Assembly: GCF_009769735.1 (NCBI RefSeq) | Contig: NZ_WSRO01000002.1 | Coordinates: 9,163,001 to 9,227,000 of the forward strand | DNA length: 64,000 nucleotides | Reading direction: 5' to 3' | Origin: Streptomyces sp. BA2 | GTDB lineage: Bacteria; Actinomycetota; Actinomycetes; Streptomycetales; Streptomycetaceae | Translations under genes and position numbers: made by a program | The notes under the pieces: model-generated | The model's database searches: none | What the model was told of the DNA's origin: nothing | The model's input: the letters and a program-made list of their open reading frames with translations, nothing else | Shown here: piece after piece, positions 9,350 through 18,422 of the stretch | Position numbering within the stretch: the first letter of the stretch is position 1 | Layout of the letters: each line of letters opens with the position of its first letter

Positions 9350-9637
9350 GGCTGCAGGCTAGCCGCGGTGCGGGAGGACACGCGTCAATCGATAGTTGTA
9401 CGCGGCATCGCCCGGCCCACAACTATCCGCCGAGGAAGGCAGCGAGGATCGGCGGATGCCCGGCCGGTGCGGTGACGGCCACGCTGACGGCATGCCTGAG
9501 ATCACCGAATCCACCACAGCAGGGCGCCGCCGCCTCCGGGTCCTGGGCGACCAGATCGCCCGTGACCTCCGCCGGCCACGCAGACGCCCACCACAGCCGC
9601 CGTCGACCGCGGCCCGACGGTCGCAGGACCGGGCGTG
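9350..9637. other. Divergent intergenic region, possible 48-codon ORF
   Basis: This region separates the leftward kinase gene from the rightward multicopper oxidase gene and should hold both promoters. A small rightward frame at 9492-9638 (MPEITESTTAGRRRLRVLGD) ends in TGATG, overlapping the oxidase ATG. It could be a short leader or coupled peptide, but the support is weak. Confidence 0.35.
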
Positions 9638-11743
9638 ATGGCCGTGTACGTAACCGCAGCCGGACTCGAGTCCGGGCTGGGCATCGTTCTGCTCCCAGCG
9701 TGGCTGATCGCCGCCGTCACGACGGGCCTGCAGCCAGGCCGCCGCACCGTCGGCCGCATGCGGCTGATGTCCCGTATCGCGCTGGTGCCGGTGGCCGTGG
9801 CCCTGATGCTCACCGCGGCCAGGCTCGTCACGTACGGGCTGCTTGCCCTCCATGGATGGGCGTTTGTCGGCGACCGGCGGCTGTTCACCACCGTCGTCAT
9901 GCTGCTCCCGGCCGTGCTGGCCACCGTCGTTTGGACGGTGCCGTGGCTGGCATCCGCCGCCCGGATGAGGCTGCCCGACCCGGATGCGCCGGTGCCGCTG
10001 GATGAGCAGGCGCGCGCCCGGTCCCCGCGTCATGTCGTGCCGCCCTGGCTCGCGGCGTTCGGCGGCTTCGGCTGCTTCGTGCAGACCTTCCTGCCACCGG
10101 ACCGGTCCTTCTGGATCAGTCTCGTCGCCTACGGGTCGATCACCGCCGCGCTCGCCGGGCTGCTGCTCTGGCGTGCCAACGCGCGGCTGCAACGCCTGTT
10201 CACCGGCCGTGAGATCCCCCTGCGACGGGCACTGGCGGTCCGGCTGGGTACGGCCGTGGTGGTGCTCGGCACCGTGGTGGGGCTGGTCAATTACGGGATC
10301 GCCGGCAGTCGGCTTCCACACACCTTCTCGATGATGAAGGGCAGCGCCGACTGGGGCGGCGGTGCCGCCGGGCAGCACCACGACATGGCCGGCGGCCACC
10401 ACATGGCCCCGGGCACCAGCGGGGCGCACGGGATGTCCGTCGATAAACTGCGCGGTCCCAGAAGTGGTAAGCCCGACCGGCGCTTCTCCCTCACCGCGCA
10501 GGCCAAGAAGGTAAAGCTGGCCTCCGGCAAGACGGTCGACGCCTGGACGTACAACGGTCAGGTCCCCGGCCCTCAACTGCGGGTCACCGAGGGCGATCTG
10601 GTCGAGATCAAGCTGCGGAACGAGCTGCCCGGCAAGACCCCTGTCACCATCCACTGGCACGGCGTCGACGTCCCCAACGGCGAGGACGGCGTGGCCGGCG
10701 CCACCCAGGACGCGGTGTTGCCCGGCAAGTCCTTCACCTACCGCTTCCGCGTGGAGGAGTCGGGCACCCGCTGGTACCACTCCCACCAGGCCGCCTCCGA
10801 GCAGGTCGAACGCGGCCTCTTCGGCGCCCTGATCATCGAGCCGAAGAAGCAGACCCGGCCGGTGGACAAGGACGTCAACGTCCTCGCCCACGACTGGCAG
10901 ACCGACAAGGGCCTGGTGTCCGCGATCGGCGCCTCCGACGAGCTGGAGCGGCGCCGCGCCGAACCGGGCGAGAAGATGCGGGTACGGCTGGCCAACACCA
11001 GCGGTGCCACTCGCGAGTTCGCCATCGACGGCGTCCCGTACAAGGTCACTGCCCTGGACGGCACGGACGTGCACAAGCCGACCGCGCTCAAGGGCAAGAA
11101 GCTGGTGATCGGTGGCGGCAACCGGATGGACATCGAATTCACCATGCCCGACGGGCCGGTGCGGGTGACCGACGCCAGCGCGCCGGACGCGGGCATCGTG
11201 TACTCGCCGAACGGCAAGGGGCAATTGAAGGCGGATCTGAGCGGCCCCGAATTCGACCCGTACAGCTACGGCAGTCCGAAGAAGACGGAACTCCGCCCGG
11301 ACAGCGACTTCGACCGCGACTACAAGCTCGTCTTCGACGAGTGGCTGGGCTTCTACGACGGCACCTTCGGGCTGAAGCAGACCATCAACGGCCGTGTCTT
11401 CCCCGACACCCCGATGCTGATGATCAAGGAAGGTGACCTGGCCCGCACCACCTTCATCAACCGCGGGAACGAGGACCATCCGATGCATCTGCACGGCCAC
11501 CACATGCTGGTGCTGAGCAAGAACGGCAAGCGGGCCTCCGGCAGCCCGATGTGGCAGGACACCGTGCTCGTCCGGCCCGGCGAGGAGGTCCAGGTCGCCT
11601 TCAAGGCCGACAACCCCGGCATCTGGATGGACCACTGCCACAACTTCTGGCACAGCAAGCTCGGCATGGTCATGCACCTCGCGTACGACAACGTCACCAC
11701 GCCGTACGAGGTCGGCGGCCCCGCCGGCAACAAGCCCGAGTAG
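9638..11743 (+). CDS. Membrane-anchored multicopper oxidase
   Basis: The protein is about 701 residues, larger than usual for the family because residues 1-230 form a membrane domain with about six hydrophobic helices. A His/Met/Gly-rich linker follows (GQHHDMAGGHHMAPG), a possible copper-collecting segment. The cupredoxin part (about 280-690) has all four copper-site motifs: HWHGVD, HSHQA, HPMHLHGHH and HCHNFWHSKLGM. The last also supplies the type-1 Cys and a Met axial ligand. It should oxidise substrates, possibly Cu(I), outside the membrane with O2. ATG 9638 is the start; a GTG lies 3 nt upstream. A laccase-like phenoxazinone synthase role is not supported by its architecture or position. 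Confidence 0.92.
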   Translation: MAVYVTAAGLESGLGIVLLPAWLIAAVTTGLQPGRRTVGRMRLMSRIALVPVAVALMLTAARLVTYGLLALHGWAFVGDRRLFTTVVMLLPAVLATVVWTVPWLASAARMRLPDPDAPVPLDEQARARSPRHVVPPWLAAFGGFGCFVQTFLPPDRSFWISLVAYGSITAALAGLLLWRANARLQRLFTGREIPLRRALAVRLGTAVVVLGTVVGLVNYGIAGSRLPHTFSMMKGSADWGGGAAGQHHDMAGGHHMAPGTSGAHGMSVDKLRGPRSGKPDRRFSLTAQAKKVKLASGKTVDAWTYNGQVPGPQLRVTEGDLVEIKLRNELPGKTPVTIHWHGVDVPNGEDGVAGATQDAVLPGKSFTYRFRVEESGTRWYHSHQAASEQVERGLFGALIIEPKKQTRPVDKDVNVLAHDWQTDKGLVSAIGASDELERRRAEPGEKMRVRLANTSGATREFAIDGVPYKVTALDGTDVHKPTALKGKKLVIGGGNRMDIEFTMPDGPVRVTDASAPDAGIVYSPNGKGQLKADLSGPEFDPYSYGSPKKTELRPDSDFDRDYKLVFDEWLGFYDGTFGLKQTINGRVFPDTPMLMIKEGDLARTTFINRGNEDHPMHLHGHHMLVLSKNGKRASGSPMWQDTVLVRPGEEVQVAFKADNPGIWMDHCHNFWHSKLGMVMHLAYDNVTTPYEVGGPAGNKPE

Positions 11744-11749
11744 GAGTTC

Positions 11750-12221
11750 TTGCGCCGGAAGCAAGGGGTGCCCGCCGTGCTGGCCGCGTCACGGTGTCTC
11801 ACCGCCGCGGCCTGCGGCACCGCCGCCGCCACCGCCGCCGCAGGCGGACCTCGCGGGAAGCGCCACGACCGCGCTCGAGAACTGCCGGTGCCCACCACGT
11901 ACACCGAACCGCCGGAGCGCGTCGTCGCGATGAACGGCGCCTCCGTCGCCGAGGCCTCCGCGCTGTTGGCGCTCGGCCTCGGCGACCGCATCGTCGCCAA
12001 CCAGCAGAGGTACGGCCGCTCCGAGGTCCCCGGCAGGGCCGCGGCCGTCGACAAGCTGCCCACCGGCGATGTCACCGCAAACGACGCCCACGACATCCCC
12101 CGGAAGACCATGCCCGCCCTGCGCCCGGACCTGGCGCTCTCCGCGACGTTCAACGGCTTCGACGCCAAGCACGGCTTCGCGACCCGCGGTGACCTCGCCT
12201 CCGTGGGTGCGAACAGGGCTA
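11750..12221 (+). pseudogene. Truncated ABC transporter metal-siderophore-binding lipoprotein
   Basis: The frame opens at TTG 11750, 6 nt after the oxidase stop and preceded by TAGGAG. It has a signal-like N-terminus with AACGTAAA as a possible lipobox. It then reads RVVAMNGASVAEASALLALG, LGDRIVANQQRYG and PALRPDLALSATFNGFD, the first lobe of a FepB/BtuF-type periplasmic-binding fold. Similarity stops at VGANRA (about 12219), where the IS630-like remnant begins, so lobe 2 is missing. It was probably co-transcribed with the oxidase, which hints at a former metal-uptake operon. Insertional truncation is inferred from the junction. Confidence 0.7.
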
Positions 12222-12233
12222 GTAGTGAGTTCC

Positions 12234-12780
12234 TCAAACGGTGTATGTATATCGGCGCCGAAGTTGACGGGTTGATGGTTCGGGTCTGCCCCAGATCCAG
12301 GGGTGGCACAGGAGTTGAGCTGGCTGGTTGCAAGGACGGTGACGTAAGCAATGCTGTCGCGGTTGGCGAACGACCGGCCGGCGAGGCGGATTTGCGGACG
12401 ATGCGCGACCAGCCTTCTTGAAGGTTGAGCCAGCAGGCGCCGACGGAGATGAGGCGTGACGGATACGGGGATGGTCCTCGAGCCAGGTCCGGGCGGACAC
12501 GCTGTTGTGACTGGAGAGGTTGTCGGTGACGATCCAGATCTCGCCGGGCGGGTTGGCGCCCTCCAGCAGTTGCAGGAACTGCTGGTAGAAGACGCTGTTG
12601 CGGGAGGAAGCAGTCATCGTGACGGCCTGGACGTCGGCAGGTCGCAAGCCGCCGTAGCCCCAGGTCTTAGCCGACCGTCTTCCGACCGCACCCCAGCTCT
12701 TCGGCGATCGCCGTTACGCGTATACCCCGACCAGCTCAGCTCGATCATCCGGGCCCGCATCACGGCATCTCACGGAGCCT
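12234..12780 (-). pseudogene. Decayed IS630-family transposase
   Basis: The C-terminal half reads EIWIVTDNLSSHNSVSARTW (DDE Asp-Asn motif) and ends PWIWGRPEPSTRQLRRRYTY, typical of IS630. The middle part containing the final Glu is read in the wrong frame, with compensating shifts. A separate N-terminal piece at about 12680-12770 encodes the helix-turn-helix region (MRARMIELSW, then AIAEELGCGRKTV in another frame). The section between the two pieces is deleted. The element interrupts the binding-protein gene at about 12220 and cannot be active. Confidence 0.75.
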
Positions 12781-12877
12781 CCCGCGCCCCGACAATTGGG
12801 GAACGACGGCCCGTTCGTCCTGCCGGAGCTGGAGCGCGTATGAGTGCGGAACGCAGTGAATCAGCGTGTGTCGGTCG

Positions 12878-13558
12878 TCACGGCAGCCCCGGGTGGTCCG
12901 CGGCGGGCTGTCTTGCGAGGCGGTAGCGCAACCAGACGAGGCCGTCGTCGAAGGATTGGCTGTCAACGAGCTCCAGCGCGTCGGCAGGGTAGGGCGCCGC
13001 TCCGTACCAGAGGTGTCGGACTCGTGAGCCGGCGAGGTAAGGATGAATGAGCAGGCTCACCTCATCCAGCAATCCTGCCTCCAGCAGCGCGCCGGTAAGG
13101 GAACCGCCGCTGTCCACACGCACGACCTCGGCACCCTCACGTCGCCCGAGTTCACTGATCGCCTCGGCCAGATCGACTCGCTCGGACCCGGCGACAAGCT
13201 CGGGCACGGTCGAGGAAGGGGGCCGTGGTGGGGTGGACTGCGCATACAGGGCAATGACGTTCGACCAGTGCCCGACGTCGCGCAGCGCCTGCCACTGCCG
13301 GATGCGTGCCTTGCCGTCCACGACGGCGATGAGCGGCCCATCCGCGGAAGGTCCGGGACGCGGAGCTGCGGCCAGCGTCTGCTCCTGGGCGAGGATCGTG
13401 TCGGCGCCGGCCAGGGTGATGTCCTCGTGCCAGGTGGAGGCGAGTTCGTAGAAGCGGCCCACGTTCGGCGGGAAGCCCGTGGTCGTACCCTCCAGGGAGA
13501 CGGCGGTATGCGCCACGACGTAGGGACGACGTGGGCTGCGAGACGCATCTGCTGGCAT
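12878..13558 (-). CDS. RibD C-terminal-domain (pyrimidine reductase-like) protein
   Basis: This protein of about 226 residues starts at ATG 13558 (MPADASRSPRRPYVVAHTAV). It carries the RibD_C/DHFR fold: SLEGTTTGFPPN at the substrate strand, HEDITLAGADTILAQEQTLA at the NADPH site, and VVRVDSGGSLTGALLEAGLL near the C-terminus. It is probably a cytoplasmic NAD(P)H-dependent reductase of an unknown heterocycle. No riboflavin-biosynthesis neighbours are present, so a metabolic role in riboflavin is not supported. The frame is open 20 codons further upstream, but that part lacks a ribosome-binding site. Confidence 0.82.
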   Translation of the reverse strand: MPADASRSPRRPYVVAHTAVSLEGTTTGFPPNVGRFYELASTWHEDITLAGADTILAQEQTLAAAPRPGPSADGPLIAVVDGKARIRQWQALRDVGHWSNVIALYAQSTPPRPPSSTVPELVAGSERVDLAEAISELGRREGAEVVRVDSGGSLTGALLEAGLLDEVSLLIHPYLAGSRVRHLWYGAAPYPADALELVDSQSFDDGLVWLRYRLARQPAADHPGLP

Positions 13559-13682
13559 GTCCTGAGGATAGAACTCAGCGTCTGGCCGTGTGCGCCCCTC
13601 GAAACGAGCTGCACCCAAGGGAATTTGGCTTACTTGCCCGGACAGTTGCCTAGTTGGCCCGTTTGAGGGAGGGGGGACGGCG

Positions 13683-13901
13683 TTAGGAGCGCACTACGCG
13701 AAAGGGTTCTCCGTCCAGGTCCGCCACGACGACTCCTGTCTGCCCGTTGCAGAGCCGGTGCATGCCCATACGCCACCTGAAGTTACCTGGCTCATCGGGT
13801 TCCGCATGGATGAAGAAGTGGTCGGGGTCGGCGTGCGTGACGGTGTAGGGGAAATCGGGTACGCCCGTAGCCCCCGGACTCTTGAACTGGATGAGTGGAT
13901 C
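13683..13901 (-). pseudogene. C-terminal coding fragment, family unrecognised
   Basis: Reading leftward, about 72 codons before the stop at 13683 have strong coding character: VTHADPDHFFIHAEPDEPGN, then FRWRMGMHRLCNG, then VVVADLDGEPFRVVRS at the end. No convincing start is found upstream. The sequence around 13905-13930 contains an 11-nt tandem duplication (tctctgttccg), and beyond it the frame loses coding bias. It is probably the surviving end of a damaged gene. The stretch from 13902 to 14298 holds nothing else I can support. Confidence 0.4.
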
Positions 13902-14298
13902 CGCCTCTCTGTTCCGTCTCTCTGTTCCGTACCGACGACTGGGCGGAGATCATCGAGTCTTTGCCAGGCATGGGGCCGGTCCTCGGCACCGAGTTCTGAG
14001 CGGTCGTCGACGACTTGTCACTACGAAGGAACCTGGCCGCACGCGTCGGCACTCACCGCGATTCGTATGCACGGCACCGCGCAGGACTACTGAGCGGCTC
14101 CGCCGAAGTCCGCTGCTGATCCGCACCTGCGGTACAAACGTGGCCGCCCCTGGTGGACGGGGTCTGGGGGCGAAGCCCCAGGAACTTTGGTTCCCGCACC
14201 TCAGCGGAGCTGCTTAGCTTGATCTTTAACTACCGGGTGGTTGTGGTGCCGAGCAATGACGCCGGTCTGGTGTCTAGGTGGTCCCGCGGACGACGATG

Positions 14299-14928
14299 CA
14301 TGCCATGACAATTGACAGCTCGTGGTTGCGGATCGAGAACTGGTTGTGTGAGTACGCGCCGGCCGCGTACGCCTCATTGCCCCCTGCCACGGGCTCTGAT
14401 GGGGTACGCGCGGCAGAACGCCAGTGCGGGCTCGTGTTTCCTGAGGACCTGGTGGCGTCCCTGCGCCGCCATGACGGCTCGGGGGAGTGCCTGCTGCCCG
14501 GGAACTACCGCCTGTCCGGCGCAGCCGAGATCGCGAAAGACTACGTGTGGTGGATCGGGTCACATCAGAGGGACGTTTCCGATGAACTGCGCTATTGGCG
14601 TTCCTCCTGGTTGCCGCTGGCCAGAGATGGCGCCGGAGGTTCCCTCTTCGTCGAGATGGCACCGGGTGACCGGCACGGTCGCATCGGTGCGCATGCCCAC
14701 GGTGACGGTGGCCGGTTCGACGACTGGCCCCAGTACACCTCGCTGCAAGCCCTGCTCAGCTGGGCCGCGCAGGCCCTGTCCGACGGCTCTGCCACGGATG
14801 TCCTGGACTACGTGCTCACCACGGACGAACAGGGGCTTCCGTACTGGGAGGACGCGGACGCAGAACAGGACGGCGTGTCAGTGGTCTGGGACATGGCAGC
14901 CCTGGAGAACCGCTACGGAGGGCTCTGA
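14299..14928 (+). CDS. SMI1/KNR4-family protein
   Basis: This protein of about 209 residues shows the SMI1/KNR4 pattern. AAERQCGLVFPEDLVASLRR is the conserved Glu-rich helix where the family core begins, HDGSGECLLPGNYRL follows, then SSWLPLARDGAGGSLFVEMA and a C-terminal helical part. Such proteins often act as immunity proteins to polymorphic toxins or as general protein-interaction modules. No toxin gene is adjacent, so this is only a family-level statement. ATG 14299 or 14305 is preferred to the upstream GTG at 14278. Confidence 0.82.
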   Translation, partial: HAMTIDSSWLRIENWLCEYAPAAYASLPPATGSDGVRAAERQCGLVFPEDLVASLRRHDGSGECLLPGNYRLSGAAEIAKDYVWWIGSHQRDVSDELRYWRSSWLPLARDGAGGSLFVEMAPGDRHGRIGAHAHGDGGRFDDWPQYTSLQALLSWAAQALSDGSATDVLDYVLTTDEQGLPYWEDADAEQDGVSVVWDMAALENRYGGL

Positions 14929-15177
14929 CCCCTCGCGAGCCGTGATCACGGGCAGCATCTCGAAAGCGTCTCGAACTTCGGGTGAGCGGTTGTGACCGTC
15001 ATGGGCTCCGGGCGACCAAGTTTTTCAGCCATCAAGCGGCGACAAGCTCACTGCCATACCCGGAGCCCTCGGGTCCACCGATCCTACGAATGACCGGCGT
15101 GGGCCCGAGCTAAAACGGTAGGACAAGCTTAGGGGCTGCTCTCGAAGTCGGGTGTGAGCTTGTGGCAAGATCGCGGG

Positions 15178-15588
15178 ATGCTGCGACTCACCGATTTCAT
15201 TATCGACTGCCCGGACACGATGAAGCTGGCGGCTTTCTACTCCGAGGTGACGGGCCGTCCGGTCAAGGAAGGCAGCTCTGAGGACTGGGCTGGTATCCAG
15301 TTCGGCGAGATCGAGTTGGCTTTCATCCGGGTGGAGGACTACCGCGCTCCGCAGTGGCCGGACAGCGAGCACCCCAAGCAGTTCCACCTCGACTTCGAAG
15401 TGGACGAGATCGAGTCCGAGCAGCGCCGCGTCCTCGACCTCGGCGCAACACTGAGGCAGGACTTCATCGGCCCCAACGGTTACGGCTGGCAGGTCTACAC
15501 CGACCCGATCGGCCATCCCTTCTGCCTGTGCCGCAACAAGGGCGTCATCTGGACCGACCAGGGCCCGGTCTGGCCCAAGCGTGAATAG
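15178..15588 (+). CDS. VOC family protein (glyoxalase-like)
   Basis: This 136-residue protein starts at ATG 15178 (MLRLTDFIIDCPDTMKLAAF). It reads like the actinobacterial glyoxalase-like VOC group: AAFYSEVTGRPVKEGS, QFHLDFEVDEIES with the metal-site His, and a C-terminal YTDPIGHPFCLCR where the usual Glu ligand position is replaced by Cys/Leu. That change suggests an altered or lost metal site. Substrate unknown. It converges with the MarR gene that ends at 15604. Confidence 0.87.
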   Translation: MLRLTDFIIDCPDTMKLAAFYSEVTGRPVKEGSSEDWAGIQFGEIELAFIRVEDYRAPQWPDSEHPKQFHLDFEVDEIESEQRRVLDLGATLRQDFIGPNGYGWQVYTDPIGHPFCLCRNKGVIWTDQGPVWPKRE

Positions 15589-15603
15589 GAGCTGTCCGGC
15601 CGA

Positions 15604-16056
15604 TCATGTGTGATCAGGCCAGATCTCCGTTGTTTCGTGGAGCCGGGTCAGCAGGGCCAACAGCTGCTTCTGCTCATCCGGGGTGAGTGGTGCCAGCAGT
15701 TCGGCATTGGCGGCTTCGGCCAGAGCTCCGCAGCGGGTGAGGACGGCCGTGCCCTCCTGGGTGACGGTGACGGCGTTCTTGCGGCGGTCGGAGGGGTGGG
15801 GGGTGCGCAGGACGAGGCCCTCCTTCTGGAGGTGGTTGAGGATACCGACCATGTCCTTGGGGTCGACGGCCAGCCGACGGCCCAGGTAGGCCTGGGTGGC
15901 GGGCCCGTACTCGGCCGTCGCGGCCAGTACCGCGTGGTGCATGAGCTTCAATCCCTCTGCAGCGATCGCGTCGGCGACCATGCCCCGGCCACGCGCCGCA
16001 ACACGGCCGACGAGCCACGTCGGCAGGGACTGGATGCGCTGGAGGTCCGAGGTCAT
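15604..16056 (-). CDS. MarR-family transcriptional regulator
   Basis: This 150-residue protein has the MarR winged helix: GPATQAYLGRRLAVDPKDMV (recognition region), LNHLQKEGLVLRTPHPSDRR (wing with the conserved Asp-Arg), and a C-terminal dimerisation helix. It is divergent from the quinone oxidoreductase gene. Two palindromic boxes lie between them (16078-16124), so it very likely represses both itself and that enzyme, with release by an electrophilic or phenolic ligand. The ligand is an inference from the family. Confidence 0.93.
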   Translation of the reverse strand: MTSDLQRIQSLPTWLVGRVAARGRGMVADAIAAEGLKLMHHAVLAATAEYGPATQAYLGRRLAVDPKDMVGILNHLQKEGLVLRTPHPSDRRKNAVTVTQEGTAVLTRCGALAEAANAELLAPLTPDEQKQLLALLTRLHETTEIWPDHT

Positions 16057-16077
16057 GGGCTCAGCCTATCCAAATGT

Positions 16078-16124
16078 CATTGGACGTCCCAATGAGATTC
16101 GCCTTATCGTTGGGGCATCCAATG
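16078..16124. promoter_or_regulatory. Two predicted MarR operator boxes
   Basis: CATTGGACGTCCCAATG at 16078-16094 is a near-perfect palindrome. GTTGGGGCATCCAATG at 16109-16124 is an imperfect second copy of the same half-site (TTGG/CCAA). The centres are about 30 nt apart, close to three helical turns. They sit in the divergent gap between the MarR gene and the quinone oxidoreductase gene. Confidence 0.7.
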
Positions 16125-16145
16125 AGTTCGGATCGGGGAGGTTCT

Positions 16146-17069
16146 GTGCTGCGCATTCGCCATGAGGTCAACGGTGGACCCGAAGTGCTGTTCGCCGAGG
16201 AGGTTGACCGACCCGAGGCAGGAGCCGGGGAGGTATTGATCCGGGTCGAGGCGGTCGGGGTGACCCTGCCCACCGTGCGCAAGGTCCGGGAGGGCAGCGA
16301 GCCGATCCCGTTCGGCGGCGAGGTCGCTGGGGAGATCGTCGCCCTGGGCGCGGGAGTCACCGCCTTCGGTGTCGGAGACCGCGTCACCGGGCTGTGCTTC
16401 GCCGACGCCTACGCCGAGTTCGCGGTTCTGAACACGGCTATGACTTCCTCAATCCCCGACGGCGTGACCGCCGTGGAGGCGGTCGCGCTGGTCCGCAGCG
16501 GGTTGGTGGCGCGTGGCGCCTACGAGGCTGCACGTCTGGAGCCCGGCGAGTCGGTCCTGGTCACGGCGGCGGCCAGCGCAGTGGGCACGCTCGCCCTTCA
16601 GTACGCCAAGGCCGGTGGGGCAGCACGCGTCGTTGCCGCCGTCAGCAGCGCCGACAAGGCCGACTTCGTCCGAGGGCTGGGCGCCGACGAGGTCGTCCTC
16701 TACGAGGACGCCGACTGGGGCGCTCCGTACGACGTGATTCTCGACGGTGTTGGCGGTGACCTTCTCGGCCCCGCTGTACGAGCCCTGGCGACGGGCGGCC
16801 GACTGGTGGCCTTCAGCTCCGGCGGCGGCACGGTGGAGGCGTACGAACTCCTGGTCCGCGGCGCCTCGCTGATCGGCTTCCAGATGCGGGCCATCGCTGT
16901 CGGCAAGCCTGAACTCTACGATCGCTGGCTGCGCGAGCTCTGGCAGATGCGCGAGGAGGGCACCCTGCGCACCGCCGTACACGAGGAGATCCCCCTCGAC
17001 GACGCCGCCCGAGCCCACACCCTCATCGAGCAGCGCCGTAACCTCGGCAAGGTCGTCCTTGTCCCTTAG
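16146..17069 (+). CDS. Zinc-independent quinone oxidoreductase (MDR superfamily)
   Basis: This protein of about 307 residues belongs to the medium-chain reductase superfamily, quinone-oxidoreductase branch. It has an N-terminal GroES-like domain (GEVLIRVEAVGVTLPTVRKV), a Rossmann domain with VLVTAAASAVGTLALQYAKA as the NADPH-binding AxxGxxG-like loop, and ends RRNLGKVVLVP. No catalytic zinc Cys/His set is visible. GTG 16146 is the likely start because GGGGAGG lies 6 nt upstream; upstream ATGs at 16074 and 16122 fall in the operator region. It probably reduces quinones or enones and is controlled by the divergent MarR protein. Confidence 0.9.
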   Translation: MLRIRHEVNGGPEVLFAEEVDRPEAGAGEVLIRVEAVGVTLPTVRKVREGSEPIPFGGEVAGEIVALGAGVTAFGVGDRVTGLCFADAYAEFAVLNTAMTSSIPDGVTAVEAVALVRSGLVARGAYEAARLEPGESVLVTAAASAVGTLALQYAKAGGAARVVAAVSSADKADFVRGLGADEVVLYEDADWGAPYDVILDGVGGDLLGPAVRALATGGRLVAFSSGGGTVEAYELLVRGASLIGFQMRAIAVGKPELYDRWLRELWQMREEGTLRTAVHEEIPLDDAARAHTLIEQRRNLGKVVLVP

Positions 17070-17126
17070 GGGCAATCCGGTCGATCACGTCACTTACTGG
17101 GCTCCTCTGCTCCTGGAAGGGTGGCT

Positions 17127-17351
17127 ATGGCGGCGATAACTGGTGAGAGTGCCGTTGTGATGGCGCAGAAGATCATGGATGCGGACTACGTCGATGACAC
17201 CGAGGCCGACCGTGCGCTGGAGGCGCTGGACAGGGCCCTCGGCTGTCCGAGTGGCTATGTCAGCGGCTTGATCTTCTGGCCCAAGGGGCAGGAGCCGACA
17301 GCGGCTGAGGTGGTCGAACAAGCTCTGGCCTACCGACCGTTCGCGCTGTGA
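17127..17351 (+). CDS. Small E9imm-like protein
   Basis: This 74-residue acidic protein starts at ATG 17127 with GGAAGGG upstream. The pattern VVMAQKIMDADY, EADRALEALDRALGCPSGYV and SGLIFWP matches the short Streptomyces proteins annotated as E9imm peptides (colicin-immunity-like). No cognate nuclease toxin is adjacent, so an immunity role is not shown. It follows the oxidoreductase by 57 nt and could be co-transcribed. Confidence 0.75.
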   Translation: MAAITGESAVVMAQKIMDADYVDDTEADRALEALDRALGCPSGYVSGLIFWPKGQEPTAAEVVEQALAYRPFAL

Positions 17352-17358
17352 GAATGCG

Positions 17359-18341
17359 TCAGGCTCGCAGCCAGGTGACCAGAGCTGCCGCGGTGACGGT
17401 GCCCAGGAAGACGTAGCCGCGCTTGTCATACCGGGTGGCAACCGCTCGGGCGTTCTTCAGCTTGTTGATGGCCCGTTCAACGGTGTTGCGCTTCTTGTAC
17501 CGCTCCTCGTCGTAGCCCGGTGGCCGTCCGCCTCACGATTCTCGGCGCAGGCGAGCGGCCCGTCTGTCGGTCTTCTCTGGGATGGTGTGCCGGATGCCCC
17601 GCCGCCCCGTAGGTACTCACGGCAGGGGCCGTTGCTGTAGCCCTTGTCCGCCGCGACACTGTCCGGCTTCCTTCGGGGCCTGCCCGGCCCGAGCCCGGGA
17701 ACTCGGATCTTCTCCAGTACCGGCCCGAACTGGGTGCAGCCAGCCTGCTGTCCCGCGGTGATGATCAGGGACAGCGGGCGGCAGCGGCCGTCGGCGCTGA
17801 GGTGGATCTTGCTGGTGAAGCCGCCGCGCGAGCGGCCCAGTCCCTCACCTCGCTCACCACCTCCACCAGCCGGCCGACCAGGCTCTGCCACGGAGCCTCG
17901 TCCTGGTGTTCTGCCCCCACGTCCCCCTTTGGTGCGACCAGCATCTGCGGCGGGTCGGTTCGGGCACCGGCCGTGTGCTGGTGCGCGCGCACGATGGTGG
18001 AGTCCACCGAGACGTACGTCCCAGTCGATCTCGCCCGTCGCGTCGGCCGTGGACTGGGCCTGCTGCAGCAGGCGTTCCCAAGTCCCGTCCGCCGACCACA
18101 GCCGGTGGCGCTCGTAAATCGTCTTCCACGGGCCGAACCGCTCCGGCAGATCACGCCACTGCACCCCGGTCCGTACCCGGTGCAGGATCCCGTCGATCAC
18201 CTGCCGGTGATCACGCCACCGCCCGCACCGCCCATTGCTCACCGGCAGCAAGGGCCGCAGCTGCTCCCACTCCACGTCCGACAGATCGCCGCGTTCCCGC
18301 CCCATGCCCGAAACAACGAGCAGATCAGCCGACGGCCACAT
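17359..18341 (-). pseudogene. IS5-family transposase, multiply frameshifted
   Basis: The N-terminal part (GDLSDVEWEQLRPLLPVSNG, then WRDHRQVIDGILHRVRTGVQ) runs to DWDV. The reading then shifts to another frame for VSVDSTIVRAHQHTAGART (first catalytic Asp), shifts back for GGFTSKIHLSADGRC and DSVAADKGYSN (second Asp), and shifts again for the C-terminal NTVERAINKLKNARAVATRY region with the final Glu, ending at 17359. At least three shifts separate these pieces, more than the single programmed shift of some IS5 elements, so it is dead. It shares its N-terminus with the fragment at 6775-7005. Its right end abuts a GH3 remnant. Confidence 0.85.
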
Positions 18342-18422
18342 GATCGGCCGGACAGCTCCTAGTACTGCAACGGTGCTTGTCGTGATTGCTGGGCAGTTGT
18401 CATGGGAGCTTGCGGATGTGAT

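Noticed and set aside
9638..11743. The multicopper oxidase as phenoxazinone synthase of the actinomycin pathway
   Set aside because: It has an N-terminal polytopic membrane domain, a two-component system neighbour and lies over 20 kb from the cluster behind IS debris. The phenoxazinone synthases I know are soluble.
9359..11764. An 801-codon frame antisense to the multicopper oxidase
   Set aside because: There are no domains and the complement encodes a complete oxidase with all copper motifs.
17359..18341. IS5 transposase as an active element using programmed frameshifting
   Set aside because: At least three shifts, including one near the C-terminus, exceed a single programmed slip, and I could not identify matching terminal repeats.
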